DNA of 64,000 nt from positions 62,001-126,000 of the forward strand of contig QOUO01000001.1 in NCBI GenBank assembly GCA_003862195.1, written 5' to 3'. The stretch comes from Coriobacteriaceae bacterium. Its GTDB lineage: Bacteria; Actinomycetota; Coriobacteriia; Coriobacteriales; Atopobiaceae. The notes under the pieces were generated by a model. That model made no database searches and had not been told where the DNA came from. It worked only from the letters and a program-made list of their open reading frames with translations. The first letter of the stretch is position 1. Every line of letters begins with the position of its first letter. This document shows, in pieces, positions 16,493-24,268 of the stretch. The position numbers were made by a program, and so were the translations under genes.

Positions 16493-17137
16493 TCAGAACT
16501 GCGCAAAGCGGGGCTCCCCCACCTTGCAGAGGTCCTCTCCGTTGGCGAGCTCGCGCATGGCCGCCACGAAGCGGGCCTCGTCCCCCGCACGGAAGTCGCA
16601 GGTGAGCTGCACGTCCTCCGCGAACACGCTGTCGCGCACCTTGCCCGCGCACTCGCTCACGAGCCGCTCCACGCGGCCGTACGCCGCGTAGGGAATCACG
16701 CAGGTTACGCGCGTTACCAGGGTCATGGTCACGAACTTGTCGGCCTCGCGGGCACCCGCGAGCGCCGCCTGGGCCGCCGCCGTGTAGGCGCGCACGAGGC
16801 CGCCCGGCCCCAGGAGCGTCCCGCCAAAGTAGCGCGTCGTCACGCAGCAGACGTCCGCAAGCCCCGCGCCGCGCAGGACCTCGAGCGTGGGCATGCCGGA
16901 TGTGCGCTGCGGCTCGCCGTCGTCCGAGCACCGCACGCGCCCGTCCGCCAGTACCCACGCGGGCACGTTGTGGCGGGCGTCGTGGTGGCGCGAGCGCACC
17001 TCCTGTATGAACTCCTCGGCCTCACGCTCGCTCTCGACGTGCCTGACCTGCGCGATGAAGCGGCTCCGGCGGTCCTCGAACTCCCCCGTCGCCTCGAAGC
17101 CTGCCTCGATCGTCCTGTAGCCCGCGTCAGCTCCCAT
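16493..17137 (-). CDS. YigZ/IMPACT family protein
   Basis: A 214-residue protein of the UPF0029 family. The N-terminal domain has the conserved EFEDRRSRFIA and HHDARHNVPAW segments and the core SDDGEPQRTSGMP near residue 75; RYFGGTLLGPGGLVRAY follows at about 105, and the C-terminal DUF1949-type domain covers about 140-205. IMPACT relatives in eukaryotes inhibit Gcn1-Gcn2 signalling; the bacterial role is unclear. The ATG at 17137 was preferred to the GTG at 17143 because AGGCGG is better placed. It lies 9 bases after the crr stop and is probably cotranscribed with it. Confidence 0.85.
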   Translation of the reverse strand: MGADAGYRTIEAGFEATGEFEDRRSRFIAQVRHVESEREAEEFIQEVRSRHHDARHNVPAWVLADGRVRCSDDGEPQRTSGMPTLEVLRGAGLADVCCVTTRYFGGTLLGPGGLVRAYTAAAQAALAGAREADKFVTMTLVTRVTCVIPYAAYGRVERLVSECAGKVRDSVFAEDVQLTCDFRAGDEARFVAAMRELANGEDLCKVGEPRFAQF

Positions 17138-17146
17138 GCGCACCGC

Positions 17147-17668
17147 CTAGTACTCGATGGCGAGGACGAGCTCGCCGGCGTCCACCTTGCCCGGCACCGC
17201 CGGGGTCACGGCCGCGAGGTCCTCCGTGTTGGTGACGCACACGACCACGTGCGAGTCGAGCCCGCTCTTGCGGATGAGCCCCGGGTCGAAGCGCATGAGC
17301 GGCTGGCCCGCGCTGACGTGCTGACCCTTGCGCACGAGGCGCTGGAAGCCCTGGCCGCGCAGGCTCACGGTGTCGATCCCAATGTGCAGCAGGATGTCTG
17401 CCCCGCCCTCGTCCGTCACGCCGATGGCGTGGTCGGTCCCCGTGGTCACGGACACGACGCCGTCCACGGGCGAGAAGAGCACGTCGCCCTCGGGTTCGAT
17501 GGCCATGCCGACGCCGAGCGCCCCCGAGGCGAACACGGGGTCCGGCACCTCCATCAGCGGCACGGCCTGCCCCGCCACGGGCGCGAGGACCTTGCCCCTT
17601 CCGCCGTCGACGTCCAACGCGGCGGGAAGTCCTTCTCCCCCGCCAAACACGCGCTCAAGAAACCCCAT
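17147..17668 (-). CDS. crr: PTS glucose-type EIIA component
   Basis: A 173-residue stand-alone EIIA-Glc protein of the sugar phosphotransferase system. It receives phosphate from HPr and passes it to an EIIB. The active-site histidine is His95 in LLHIGIDTVSL, and the supporting histidine is His80 in TGTDHAIGV. APVAGQAVPL near residue 30 starts the beta-sandwich. No EIIBC is adjacent, so the partner is encoded elsewhere. The mannose-type PTS at 51954-54735 has its own IIA. The ATG has AAGGG upstream. The gene is divergent from rnpB and is followed by the YigZ gene. Confidence 0.9.
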   Translation of the reverse strand: MGFLERVFGGGEGLPAALDVDGGRGKVLAPVAGQAVPLMEVPDPVFASGALGVGMAIEPEGDVLFSPVDGVVSVTTGTDHAIGVTDEGGADILLHIGIDTVSLRGQGFQRLVRKGQHVSAGQPLMRFDPGLIRKSGLDSHVVVCVTNTEDLAAVTPAVPGKVDAGELVLAIEY

Positions 17669-17733
17669 GCAAACCCTTCATCCATATCGTCTGAAGCCAT
17701 TGTACAGATTTGCGCCCCGCGGCGCCCGTCTGC

Positions 17734-17739
17734 TACAAT
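17734..17739 (+). promoter_or_regulatory. Extended -10 of rnpB
   Basis: TGCTACAAT, an extended -10, ends 8 bases before the mature 5' end of the RNase P RNA. The -35 region is weak. Confidence 0.6.
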
Positions 17740-17746
17740 CGCCTGT

Positions 17747-18100
17747 GCGAAGTGGGCCAGACGATCGCGGGACGCGCAAGCGTCATGAGGAAAGTCCGGG
17801 CTCCACAGGGCAGGAGGCAGGCCAACGGCCTGGCGGGGTGACCCGACGGAAAGCGCCGCAGAAAAGAAGACTCCCGCTGCTCGCGCAAGCGAGTGAGAGA
17901 AAAGCTGAAACGGTGGTGCAAGAGACCACCAGCGTCGTAGTGATACGGCGGCTTGGCAAGCCCCCTCCGGAGCAATCGCAAATAGGAGCGCCATGGTGTG
18001 GCCCGCACTGCGCTCGGGTTGCGAGCTAGAGGGCGTCGGTAACGGCGTCTGTAGATAAATGATCGTCCACGACAGAACCCGGCTCATAGGCCCACTTCGC
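17747..18100 (+). ncRNA. rnpB: RNase P RNA (bacterial type A)
   Basis: About 354 nt. The ends form helix P1: GCGAAGTGGGCC pairs perfectly with GGCCCACTTCGC. The universally conserved GAGGAAAGTCCGGGCTCC lies 43 bases from the 5' end, and ACAGAACCCGGCT lies near the 3' end. It is the catalytic RNA that matures tRNA 5' ends. The T-rich TTTTCTTTACC follows directly. Confidence 0.97.
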
Positions 18101-18158
18101 TTTTCTTTACCTCTTATTGCGGTGGCTGCGGCGGCACGTGCTTACACCAGGCGAAGCG

Positions 18159-18186
18159 TTGACAACCGTCGAGAAGTGGGTACATT
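18159..18186 (+). promoter_or_regulatory. Promoter of the Abi_2 leader RNA and gene
   Basis: TTGACA, a 16-base spacer and TACATT. The expected transcription start is near 18193, about 95 bases before the Abi_2 start codon. Confidence 0.75.
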
Positions 18187-18192
18187 ACAAGT

Positions 18193-18272
18193 AGTGGCAT
18201 TGATGCGGTGACCTTACGGGGGCCGCGTCCAGGGAAGGCGACTGCCCATGCGGGTGGTCGCCTTCCCCCTTA
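18193..18272 (+). ncRNA. Structured leader RNA upstream of Abi_2 (abiF-type RNA candidate)
   Basis: Two hairpins lie between the promoter and the Abi_2 gene. The first pairs GATGCGG with CCGCGTC (one G-U pair) around an inner CC/GG pair. The second pairs GGGAAGGCGAC with GTCGCCTTCCC, an 11-bp perfect stem with an inner CCC/GGG stem, followed by CCTTATT, which could also attenuate transcription. From memory, a conserved RNA called the abiF motif has been described upstream of Abi_2 genes; I could not check the match to its model. Confidence 0.6.
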
Positions 18273-18287
18273 TTCTGGGAGGAAGAA

Positions 18288-19244
18288 TTGGGAAAGCCAT
18301 TTCTCACAATCGAGCAGCAAGTCTCGCTGCTCGAGTCAAGGGGCATCTCAACTGACCAGGACACGCCGCGAATCCTCTGCCGAGAGGGATATTATTCCAT
18401 TGTCAACGGCTACAAGGATTCGTTCATAGACCAGGCCGCAACGAGTCTCGCAGGCGACGACAGATTCCTTCCGGATACCAAGTTTTCTGACATGTACGCC
18501 CTGTTTGAATTTGACAGGACATTACGGGAATTGACGTTCCATTACCTGATTCGAGCGGAGTCCACCATCCGCACGGCCGTCGCCTATTGCTTCTCCAACG
18601 AGCATCGCGAGAAGAACGCGTATCTGCTGCAGGACTCCTACTGCACAAGAGCCGAGTATGCCTCCATCGCAAGGCGAACCAAGACGGATTATGCGTCAGA
18701 AGTCTCTGGACTCATCACGGTGCTCTCAAGGACCATGCAGCGCAGTAATGCGGGATTCATCAAGCACTATCGAGAAGCGCAGGGAGACGTACCACTTTGG
18801 GTTCTCTGCAACGGATTGACGTTCGGGAACATCGAGCACATGTTCAATCTCATGAAGTCGAACGAAAAGATTGCGGTCTGCAAGATGGTCGCAAGGTCCA
18901 CCGGGAGATCGGGCGGGAAACTCGGATACCTCGATGTCAGTACCATGACGATCGCTCTCGAGGCACTGGTCAAGTTTCGAAACATCTGTGCCCATGATGA
19001 GAGGCTGTACTGCGCACTCGTTGGAGGCAGGAAGCAAATCAACTACGCTCGCATGGTGAAGTATCTGGAGTGGTTCCTCACAAGGGAGGAGTTTGACGAA
19101 TACATATCCCGCCTTGTCGACGAGTTGGACGAGAGCATCAAGAGAAACGAGAAAGTGGCATCCGTAATAGAGCCACTCGGCTTCGCGGAGCTAAGCTCCA
19201 GTCTAAAGAATCGACAAATCGAGGAAAAAGACAACCAGAAGTAG
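18288..19244 (+). CDS. Abi_2 (AbiD/AbiF-type) abortive infection protein
   Basis: A 318-residue protein with the Abi_2 signature at its N-terminus: QQVSLLESRGI, then LCREGYYSIVNGYKDSF at about residues 32-48, followed by a long helical body with FEFDRTLRELTFHYLIRAEST at about 80 and RNICAHDERLY (an RxxxxH-like, HEPN-type motif) near residue 235. HEPN ribonucleases use R-x4-6-H; the RNICAH here fits R-x4-H. Abi_2 proteins abort phage infection. The start is TTG with GGGAGG upstream. Base composition is visibly lower in GC than all neighbours and rare codons are common, so it was probably acquired. It is preceded by a promoter and structured leader RNA. Confidence 0.85.
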   Translation: MGKPFLTIEQQVSLLESRGISTDQDTPRILCREGYYSIVNGYKDSFIDQAATSLAGDDRFLPDTKFSDMYALFEFDRTLRELTFHYLIRAESTIRTAVAYCFSNEHREKNAYLLQDSYCTRAEYASIARRTKTDYASEVSGLITVLSRTMQRSNAGFIKHYREAQGDVPLWVLCNGLTFGNIEHMFNLMKSNEKIAVCKMVARSTGRSGGKLGYLDVSTMTIALEALVKFRNICAHDERLYCALVGGRKQINYARMVKYLEWFLTREEFDEYISRLVDELDESIKRNEKVASVIEPLGFAELSSSLKNRQIEEKDNQK

Positions 19245-19254
19245 GTACGCACCC

Positions 19255-19800
19255 ATGCCGCATGTCACGCTCACAACCAAGAGGCTCCTGCTCCGCCCCT
19301 GGACGGAGGCTGATGCCCCTCGGCTCTTCGAGCTCTGCAGCGACCCCAAGGTCGGTCCCGCCTGCGGCTTTCCTCCCCACACGTCCGTGGGGCAGAGCCT
19401 TTCGGCCATACGCGACGAGCTTTCCAACGACGAGGCCTACGCGGTTGCGCTCGCCGGTACAGGCGAGGTCATCGGCTGCGCCAGTCTGCGCTTTGGCGAC
19501 GACGCGTGCTCCCTTCGCGATGACGAGCCCGAGCTCGGCTTCTGGATCGGCAGCGCCTACTGGGGGCGAGGCTTCGCGACCGAGGCCGCCCGCAGGCTGG
19601 TAGGCCACGCGTTTCTCGACCTGAGCTGCTCCGCCGTCTGGTGCTGCCACTACGAGGGCAACGAGGCGTCGCGGCGCGTGCAGCAAAAGCTGGGCTTTTC
19701 CTACGTCCGCACGAACCCCAGGGGCGACACGCGGCTGGGATATACCCTCCCCGAGGTCGAGAGCACGCTCACGCGCGCCGCCTTTGACGCGACGCGCTAG
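19255..19800 (+). CDS. GNAT-family N-acetyltransferase (RimJ/RimL-like)
   Basis: A 181-residue acetyltransferase. It starts with TTKRLLLRPWTEADA, typical of the RimJ/RimL branch. The acetyl-CoA-binding motif A is GFWIGSAYWGRGFATEAARR at about residues 95-114 and the C-terminal NEASRRVQQKLGF follows at about 138-150. The branch acetylates N-terminal amino groups of ribosomal proteins or small substrates; the target is not known. It starts 10 bases after the Abi_2 stop, and its GC content returns to that of the surrounding genome. A 14-bp dispersed motif copy overlaps its stop codon. Confidence 0.85.
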   Translation: MPHVTLTTKRLLLRPWTEADAPRLFELCSDPKVGPACGFPPHTSVGQSLSAIRDELSNDEAYAVALAGTGEVIGCASLRFGDDACSLRDDEPELGFWIGSAYWGRGFATEAARRLVGHAFLDLSCSAVWCCHYEGNEASRRVQQKLGFSYVRTNPRGDTRLGYTLPEVESTLTRAAFDATR

Positions 19801-19849
19801 GGCGAGAAGGACGCACGCCGCACCCGCGAGCCAAGCGCACGCGATACGA

Positions 19850-19907
19850 TTCGAACGGGTGTACCATTTTTCGAACGGGCATGCTATACTGAGCAGAACG
19901 GTTGTTC
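19850..19907 (+). promoter_or_regulatory. Promoter with LexA-type SOS box and two GAAC half-site repeats
   Basis: TATACT at 19885-19890, within TGCTATACT, is an extended -10. Immediately downstream GAAC-GGTT-GTTC (19896-19907) is an exact GAAC-N4-GTTC palindrome, the core of Gram-positive and actinobacterial LexA boxes, placed over the expected transcription start. Two copies of TTCGAACGGG lie exactly 20 bases apart upstream (19850-19859 and 19870-19879), each a half-site with partial palindromic continuation. Confidence 0.6.
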
Positions 19908-19923
19908 GTAGTTAGGCTTGCCC

Positions 19924-21315
19924 ATGGACACACTCACGAAGCTCGGCATTCTTGCGGAAGCGGCTCGGTTCGACGCGGCCTGCACCTCGTCCGGCGTGAC
20001 GCGCGGGCCGTCTGCGGGCAAGGTGGGAATCGCCAGCGGAGCGGGGCTCTGCCACACCTTCGCCAAGGACGGGCGCTGCATTACGCTCCTCAAGGTACTC
20101 ATGAGCAACGCCTGCAGCTACGACTGCGCCTACTGCGTGAACCGCAGCAGCGCGAGCTGCAGGAGGGCGACGTTCGAGCCACGCGAGCTCGCGGAGCTCA
20201 CGGTGGACTTCTACAAGCGAAACTATATCGAGGGGTTGTTCCTGAGCTCTGGCGTGCTGGGCACACCGGATAACACGACGGAGCGCATGATCGAGTGCCT
20301 ACGGGTGCTTCGGGAGGAGCTCCACTTCAACGGATACGTCCACGCCAAGGTCATCCCTGGCACCTCGCCCGAGCTCATCGAGCGGATCGGGCGCCTGGCG
20401 GACAGGCTGAGCGCCAACCTGGAGCTTCCCAGCTCGAGCTCCCTCTCGAACCTCTGCCCGGAAAAGGACCCGAAGAGCATCGTGAGCTCCATGTCGCAGA
20501 TTCACTCCGAGCGCGAGGAGGAGTCGAGGCGCCTCCTGGCGGACCCACGCCAGAAGGCGGCACTCGCCAAGAGGCATCCACGGGGCAGGAGGGGCGCTTC
20601 CGACGACGTCTCGAACATGGGACTCAGGCTGAACGCCGCGGCCATGACGCTGCGTCCAAGGGACGAGGTGGGCTCACGCAGGCGAAAGTTCGCGCCCGCC
20701 GGCCAGTCAACGCAGCTCATCATCGGCGCGTCACCGGAGGACGACAGCCACATCCTCAGGCTGTCCGCCTCCCTGTATAGGAAGTTCGACCTGAGGAGGG
20801 TGTTCTTCTCGGCCTACATCCCCATGATGGACGACAGCAGGCTCCCCGACCAGCAGACGCCGGTTCCCCTGAGACGCGAGCACAGACTCTATCAGGCGGA
20901 CTGGCTCATGCGCTACTACGGGTTCAACCCGGACGAGCTCGTGACGCCGGAATCGCCCTGGCTCGACCTCGACCTTGACCCAAAGCTCGCCTGGGCCCTC
21001 ACTCACCAGGAAAGGTTCCCCGTGGAGGTCAATGCCGCGAGCCTCGAGGAGCTGCTCAGGGTGCCGGGCATAGGCCCGATGGGTGCCAGGAGGATTATTG
21101 CGGCGCGGCGGGCGAAGCCCCTCACGTTCGAGGACCTCAAGGCGCTGAACCTGACTTTGAAGAGGGCTCGCTACTTCATCTGCTGCAACGGCGTTCGTGA
21201 CAGGCAGGCACCACTGGACGAGGGACTCATCAGGAGCGAGGTGGCAAAGGGTGCAAGGCAGAGCAAGTACAACAAGACCCGTCGCGTCGCTGAGGGACAG
21301 CTCAGCTTGTTCTGA
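19924..21315 (+). CDS. Radical-SAM protein, putative DNA modification/repair family (with C-terminal helix-hairpin-helix)
   Basis: A 463-residue protein. The radical-SAM cluster motif CxxxCxxC is SYDCAYCVNR preceded by NAC, at about residues 63-70. The barrel covers about 55-330, with SSGVLG and ELPSSSSLSNL conserved in the family that is linked to DNA repair. The C-terminus at about 375-430 has a helix-hairpin-helix DNA-binding motif (LLRVPGIGPMGARRIIAARR). It probably acts on DNA, but the reaction is not known. It precedes a DUF4130-type partner, the usual pairing of this family. The ATG at 19924 was chosen rather than TTG at 19918. An SOS-box-like palindrome lies 16 bases upstream. Confidence 0.85.
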   Translation: MDTLTKLGILAEAARFDAACTSSGVTRGPSAGKVGIASGAGLCHTFAKDGRCITLLKVLMSNACSYDCAYCVNRSSASCRRATFEPRELAELTVDFYKRNYIEGLFLSSGVLGTPDNTTERMIECLRVLREELHFNGYVHAKVIPGTSPELIERIGRLADRLSANLELPSSSSLSNLCPEKDPKSIVSSMSQIHSEREEESRRLLADPRQKAALAKRHPRGRRGASDDVSNMGLRLNAAAMTLRPRDEVGSRRRKFAPAGQSTQLIIGASPEDDSHILRLSASLYRKFDLRRVFFSAYIPMMDDSRLPDQQTPVPLRREHRLYQADWLMRYYGFNPDELVTPESPWLDLDLDPKLAWALTHQERFPVEVNAASLEELLRVPGIGPMGARRIIAARRAKPLTFEDLKALNLTLKRARYFICCNGVRDRQAPLDEGLIRSEVAKGARQSKYNKTRRVAEGQLSLF

Positions 21316-21388
21316 CCGGAAGGCCGATACGACCTCCACGGAGGTCCTCAAGGCTGCGCAAGAGGTACGCGACGCCATCTCGGGTGGC

Positions 21389-22351
21389 TTGCGCGTCGCG
21401 CTCTGCTGCAACGGCAGCCTCGAGTCAATCCTTTCTGGTGTGGGGATTGGCTACCTTGCGCACGCTCCCGCACGCAAGCTGCGACTCTGCAAGGCGGAGG
21501 CGGCCCAGCCCGCGCTCGACGAGCGCCTCGTGAACGTTCCCGCCGCCTCCCTTGACGGGACCGTGGCGTTTGCCACGCGCGTCTATCGCGGGTTCGAGAG
21601 GCGCGTCAGCGCCGGATGCCCGCTCAAGAGGTCGGGTTCCTGTCCCGCGCACTGCAAGGGCTCCTGCGCGACTAGGCTCGCGCTCGCGGCGGCCAACGAC
21701 GATGACGGCGTGCCCCAGGCGATACACGAGTACGTTCGCCTGGGATTCCAGGTCGGCCCGCAGATCAGAAACATGCTGTCCGACGCCACGGTGGCAAGGC
21801 TCGACACCCTCGCGCGGTACACGCTGACCGAATGCGAGCACACCCGGCAGTTCGCGCGCTTCTCGCTCCTTGAGGACGGGTCCTACTTCTGCTCGTTTCG
21901 CCCCAAGGCGGACACCATACCCCTCACCGGCGGCTACTTCGCCGCGCGCATGAGGGACGAGAAGTTCTGCATGGTCGACCCAGCCCACCTCGTCGTGGCG
22001 CTGCACGAGCCAGGGCAGAGGCGCTGCTCGGTGTCGAGGGTCGACCCGGACCTGTGCGGCGAGCTCGCCTCCGCCTCGACCCAGACCGCAGAGGGCGAGA
22101 AGTACGTTCATGCCATGTGGCGGCGCTTCTACGACTCGGTTGGTCTTGACGGCAGGGACGCCTCCCAGCGTGGGTACGGCCTCAGGGCGCACTGGATGCC
22201 CAAGCGCTTCTGGGGTGGCCTCGTGGAGCTCTCGCCCGAGGCGCTCGACCCGGGTGCCGTCGTGCCCGCCGCGTATTCGCCAACCGGCCGCGGGCACACA
22301 AAAGCAGCCGTCCCCCACCTCGGGCAGGGGACGGCTGAGTCTCAAACCTAG
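21389..22351 (+). CDS. DUF4130/TIGR03915-type putative DNA repair protein
   Basis: About 320 residues. The N-terminus RVALCCNGSLESILSGVG corresponds to the VYDGSFEGLL-type opening of the family that pairs with the DNA-linked radical-SAM proteins. At about residues 150-200 it has RFSLLEDGSYFCSF, GGYFAARM and DEKFCMVDPAHLVV, matching the DUF4130 core. A later family member includes a uracil-DNA-glycosylase-like domain; that part is not clear here. There is no ATG; TTG at 21389 gives the family's normal beginning, but an earlier non-ATG start cannot be excluded. The reading frame runs through the hairpin at 22300-22336, so the last 15 residues may be non-conserved. Confidence 0.7.
   Translation: MRVALCCNGSLESILSGVGIGYLAHAPARKLRLCKAEAAQPALDERLVNVPAASLDGTVAFATRVYRGFERRVSAGCPLKRSGSCPAHCKGSCATRLALAAANDDDGVPQAIHEYVRLGFQVGPQIRNMLSDATVARLDTLARYTLTECEHTRQFARFSLLEDGSYFCSFRPKADTIPLTGGYFAARMRDEKFCMVDPAHLVVALHEPGQRRCSVSRVDPDLCGELASASTQTAEGEKYVHAMWRRFYDSVGLDGRDASQRGYGLRAHWMPKRFWGGLVELSPEALDPGAVVPAAYSPTGRGHTKAAVPHLGQGTAESQT
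22300..22336 (-). terminator. Bidirectional terminator between the DNA-repair pair and divIVA
   Basis: AGCCGTCCCC pairs with GGGGACGGCT. On the minus strand the stem is followed by GCTTTTG and terminates divIVA. It lies inside the coding 3' end of the plus-strand gene. Confidence 0.75.
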
Positions 22352-22405
22352 CTGCTTGCGGAGGAAGGCGCACGATTGCGCGTGGGTACCTCCGGGCGAC
22401 CTAAG

Positions 22406-23113
22406 CTAGTCCAGGTCGCTGAAGTCGTTGGCGGCAGGAGCGGGCGCATACGTGGTCGCGTCGACGTCGACGGCGGGAGCCGCGGGCGCGGGGTGTGCGA
22501 CCGGCGTCGGGGCCACGACGGAGTCGGTGTGCGTGGTGCCCTTGGAGCCGTTGGGGACGCTCAGGGTCTGCTGCGGGAAGACGGAGTCGGCGTCGTCCAT
22601 GAAGTGCTGCAGGAGCTTCTTGTACTCGGTGCGGAAGTCCTCGCGGGACTGCTTCAGGCGATCGATCTCGTCCAGCTCGTTCTGCTTCTCGGCGAGAGCC
22701 TGACGGATGACCTCGCGGGCCTTCTGGTCGGCCTCGTTGCGGATGTTCTCGGCGTTCGTGCGGGCGTCCGCGACGAGCTTGTCGGCGCTCTGCTGCGCGA
22801 CGATGAGCACCTGGGAGATCTGGCGCTCGGAAGCGGTGAACTCGGGCTGGGACACGGGAGCGGGGGTGACCTCGACCGGCGTGGCCATGCTGGTCTGCTC
22901 CTTCAGCTGCGCGACCTGCGCCTGCGCCGCCGCGAGCTGCTGCTCGGAGGTGGTGAGCCTGCCCTTGAGGTCAGCGATCTTCTGGAGCATCGCGTCGACC
23001 TCGGAGGCAACCTGGTCCAGGAAGACGTCGACCTCGTCGGTCTTGTAGCCCTCCTCGTGCTTCCCCGCCTGAGAGAAGGTCATGTTCTCGATGTCTGCTG
23101 GAGTGATAGCCAT
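22406..23113 (-). CDS. divIVA: DivIVA/Wag31 polar growth and division protein
   Basis: A 235-residue cytoplasmic coiled-coil protein that binds curved membrane at poles and septa. The N-terminal DivIVA domain reads ITPADIENMTFSQAGKHEEGY and DEVDVFLDQV (residues about 3-35). A coiled coil covers about 30-70, then a Pro/Val linker, and a second coiled coil covers about 90-165. The tail is Ala/Pro-rich and acidic. Wag31 organises peptidoglycan synthesis in actinobacteria. It is last in the dcw-associated run, after yggT. Confidence 0.95.
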   Translation of the reverse strand: MAITPADIENMTFSQAGKHEEGYKTDEVDVFLDQVASEVDAMLQKIADLKGRLTTSEQQLAAAQAQVAQLKEQTSMATPVEVTPAPVSQPEFTASERQISQVLIVAQQSADKLVADARTNAENIRNEADQKAREVIRQALAEKQNELDEIDRLKQSREDFRTEYKKLLQHFMDDADSVFPQQTLSVPNGSKGTTHTDSVVAPTPVAHPAPAAPAVDVDATTYAPAPAANDFSDLD

Positions 23114-23185
23114 CTTTGTTCCCTTTCAACTTTGTACGTGCTACGTCAGCAGTGCGGCGAGCCGCCTACCTCAGTATATCCCCAC

Positions 23186-23434
23186 TTACCAAATTAGCTG
23201 CTGGATGAGCTGAAGAACCAATATTGCGACAAAGGGCGACCAGTCCATGCCGGCTACGGGCGGGATGAACCGCCTGAAGAGGTTCACGAACGGGTCCACG
23301 ATGGTCGAGAGCGCCCCGTACAGGTCTGCCACGAACCCGTTGCCGCTCTGGACGAACCACGAGAGTATGCACTGCACGAAGATGAGTATCTCGTAGAAGT
23401 TCAGGAGCCTGTTGATAACGTACGCGATCTGCAA
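23186..23434 (-). CDS. yggT: YggT family membrane protein
   Basis: An 82-residue protein with two hydrophobic helices (about 5-27 and 62-82) and the conserved linker YGALSTIVDPFVNLFRRFIPP. The family lies next to sepF and divIVA in many Gram-positives and is thought to help division or ion homeostasis. The start is TTG with AAAGGA upstream. It lies between proC and divIVA. Confidence 0.88.
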   Translation of the reverse strand: MQIAYVINRLLNFYEILIFVQCILSWFVQSGNGFVADLYGALSTIVDPFVNLFRRFIPPVAGMDWSPFVAILVLQLIQQLIW

Positions 23435-23453
23435 GAGTCGTCCTTTCGAGTAG

Positions 23454-24263
23454 CTAGGCGTTCGCGAGCTCGCGCGTGCGCGCGAGGGCGGCGTCCGTCG
23501 CGGCGTAGGCGCTCTGCACGAGCTCGGGCTCCATGGCCCTCAGCCCCGCAGCCGTCGTGCCGCCCGGGGAGGTGACCTTCTCCATGTAGGCGCGCGGGTG
23601 CTCGCGCGACTCGAGGAGCTGGGCACACACGCCGCGCATGGTCGCGAGCACCATCTCGCGGCAGTCCGCCGCAGGAAGGCCGCGCTCCACGCCAGCCCTG
23701 ACGAGCGCGTCCGCGAAGAGCGCCACGTACGCGGGACCGCAGCCCACGACCGCGCCCTCCGCGTCGAGCTGGTCCTCGCGCATGACCTTGGCGACGCCAA
23801 GCGCGGAGAAGAGCTCGACCGCGCGGCTCACGTCCTCCTCGGACGCCGTGGTTCCCGGGCAGACGGCCGTCGCGCCCGAGAGCACCTGCACGGGCAGGTT
23901 GGGCATCGCCCTCACGACGCGCGACTTGGGCAGCAGCCCCTCGAGCGTCTGGAGGGACACGCCGGCCGCGATGGAAATGACGGTGCGTCCCGCGAGCTGC
24001 TCGGCGACCTCGCCCACGACGGCGGGCAGCACCTGCGGCTTCACGGCCACGACCACCACGTCCGGATCCTGCTCGAGCATCTGGGAGGCCTCCGCGAACG
24101 TGGCCACGCCCTTCTCGTCCAGCGGAACGAGCTTCTGCGGCGACGGGTTGCACGCCATGACGTGCGAGGCGTCGGCCGCGCCCGACGTGACGAGCCCGGA
24201 CGCGATGGCGCCGCCCATGGCGCCCGCGCCGATGACCGCCACGGTGAAGTTGATCTTGCCCAT
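23454..24263 (-). CDS. proC: Pyrroline-5-carboxylate reductase
   Basis: A 269-residue NAD(P)H-dependent enzyme making L-proline from 1-pyrroline-5-carboxylate. The Rossmann fold starts VAVIGAGAMGGAIASGL at residues 8-24. The C-terminal dimerisation region holds the family signature SPGGTTAAGL at about 230-240. A metabolic gene between sepF and yggT is not part of the classical cluster but does occur in related genomes. ATG with GAGAGG upstream. Confidence 0.95.
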   Translation of the reverse strand: MGKINFTVAVIGAGAMGGAIASGLVTSGAADASHVMACNPSPQKLVPLDEKGVATFAEASQMLEQDPDVVVVAVKPQVLPAVVGEVAEQLAGRTVISIAAGVSLQTLEGLLPKSRVVRAMPNLPVQVLSGATAVCPGTTASEEDVSRAVELFSALGVAKVMREDQLDAEGAVVGCGPAYVALFADALVRAGVERGLPAADCREMVLATMRGVCAQLLESREHPRAYMEKVTSPGGTTAAGLRAMEPELVQSAYAATDAALARTRELANA

Positions 24264-24268
24264 GTCGG

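Noticed and set aside
17860..18100. ORFs over the RNase P RNA
   Set aside because: Apparent frames on both strands overlap conserved P1 and GAGGAAAGTCCGGGC sequences; this is an RNA gene.
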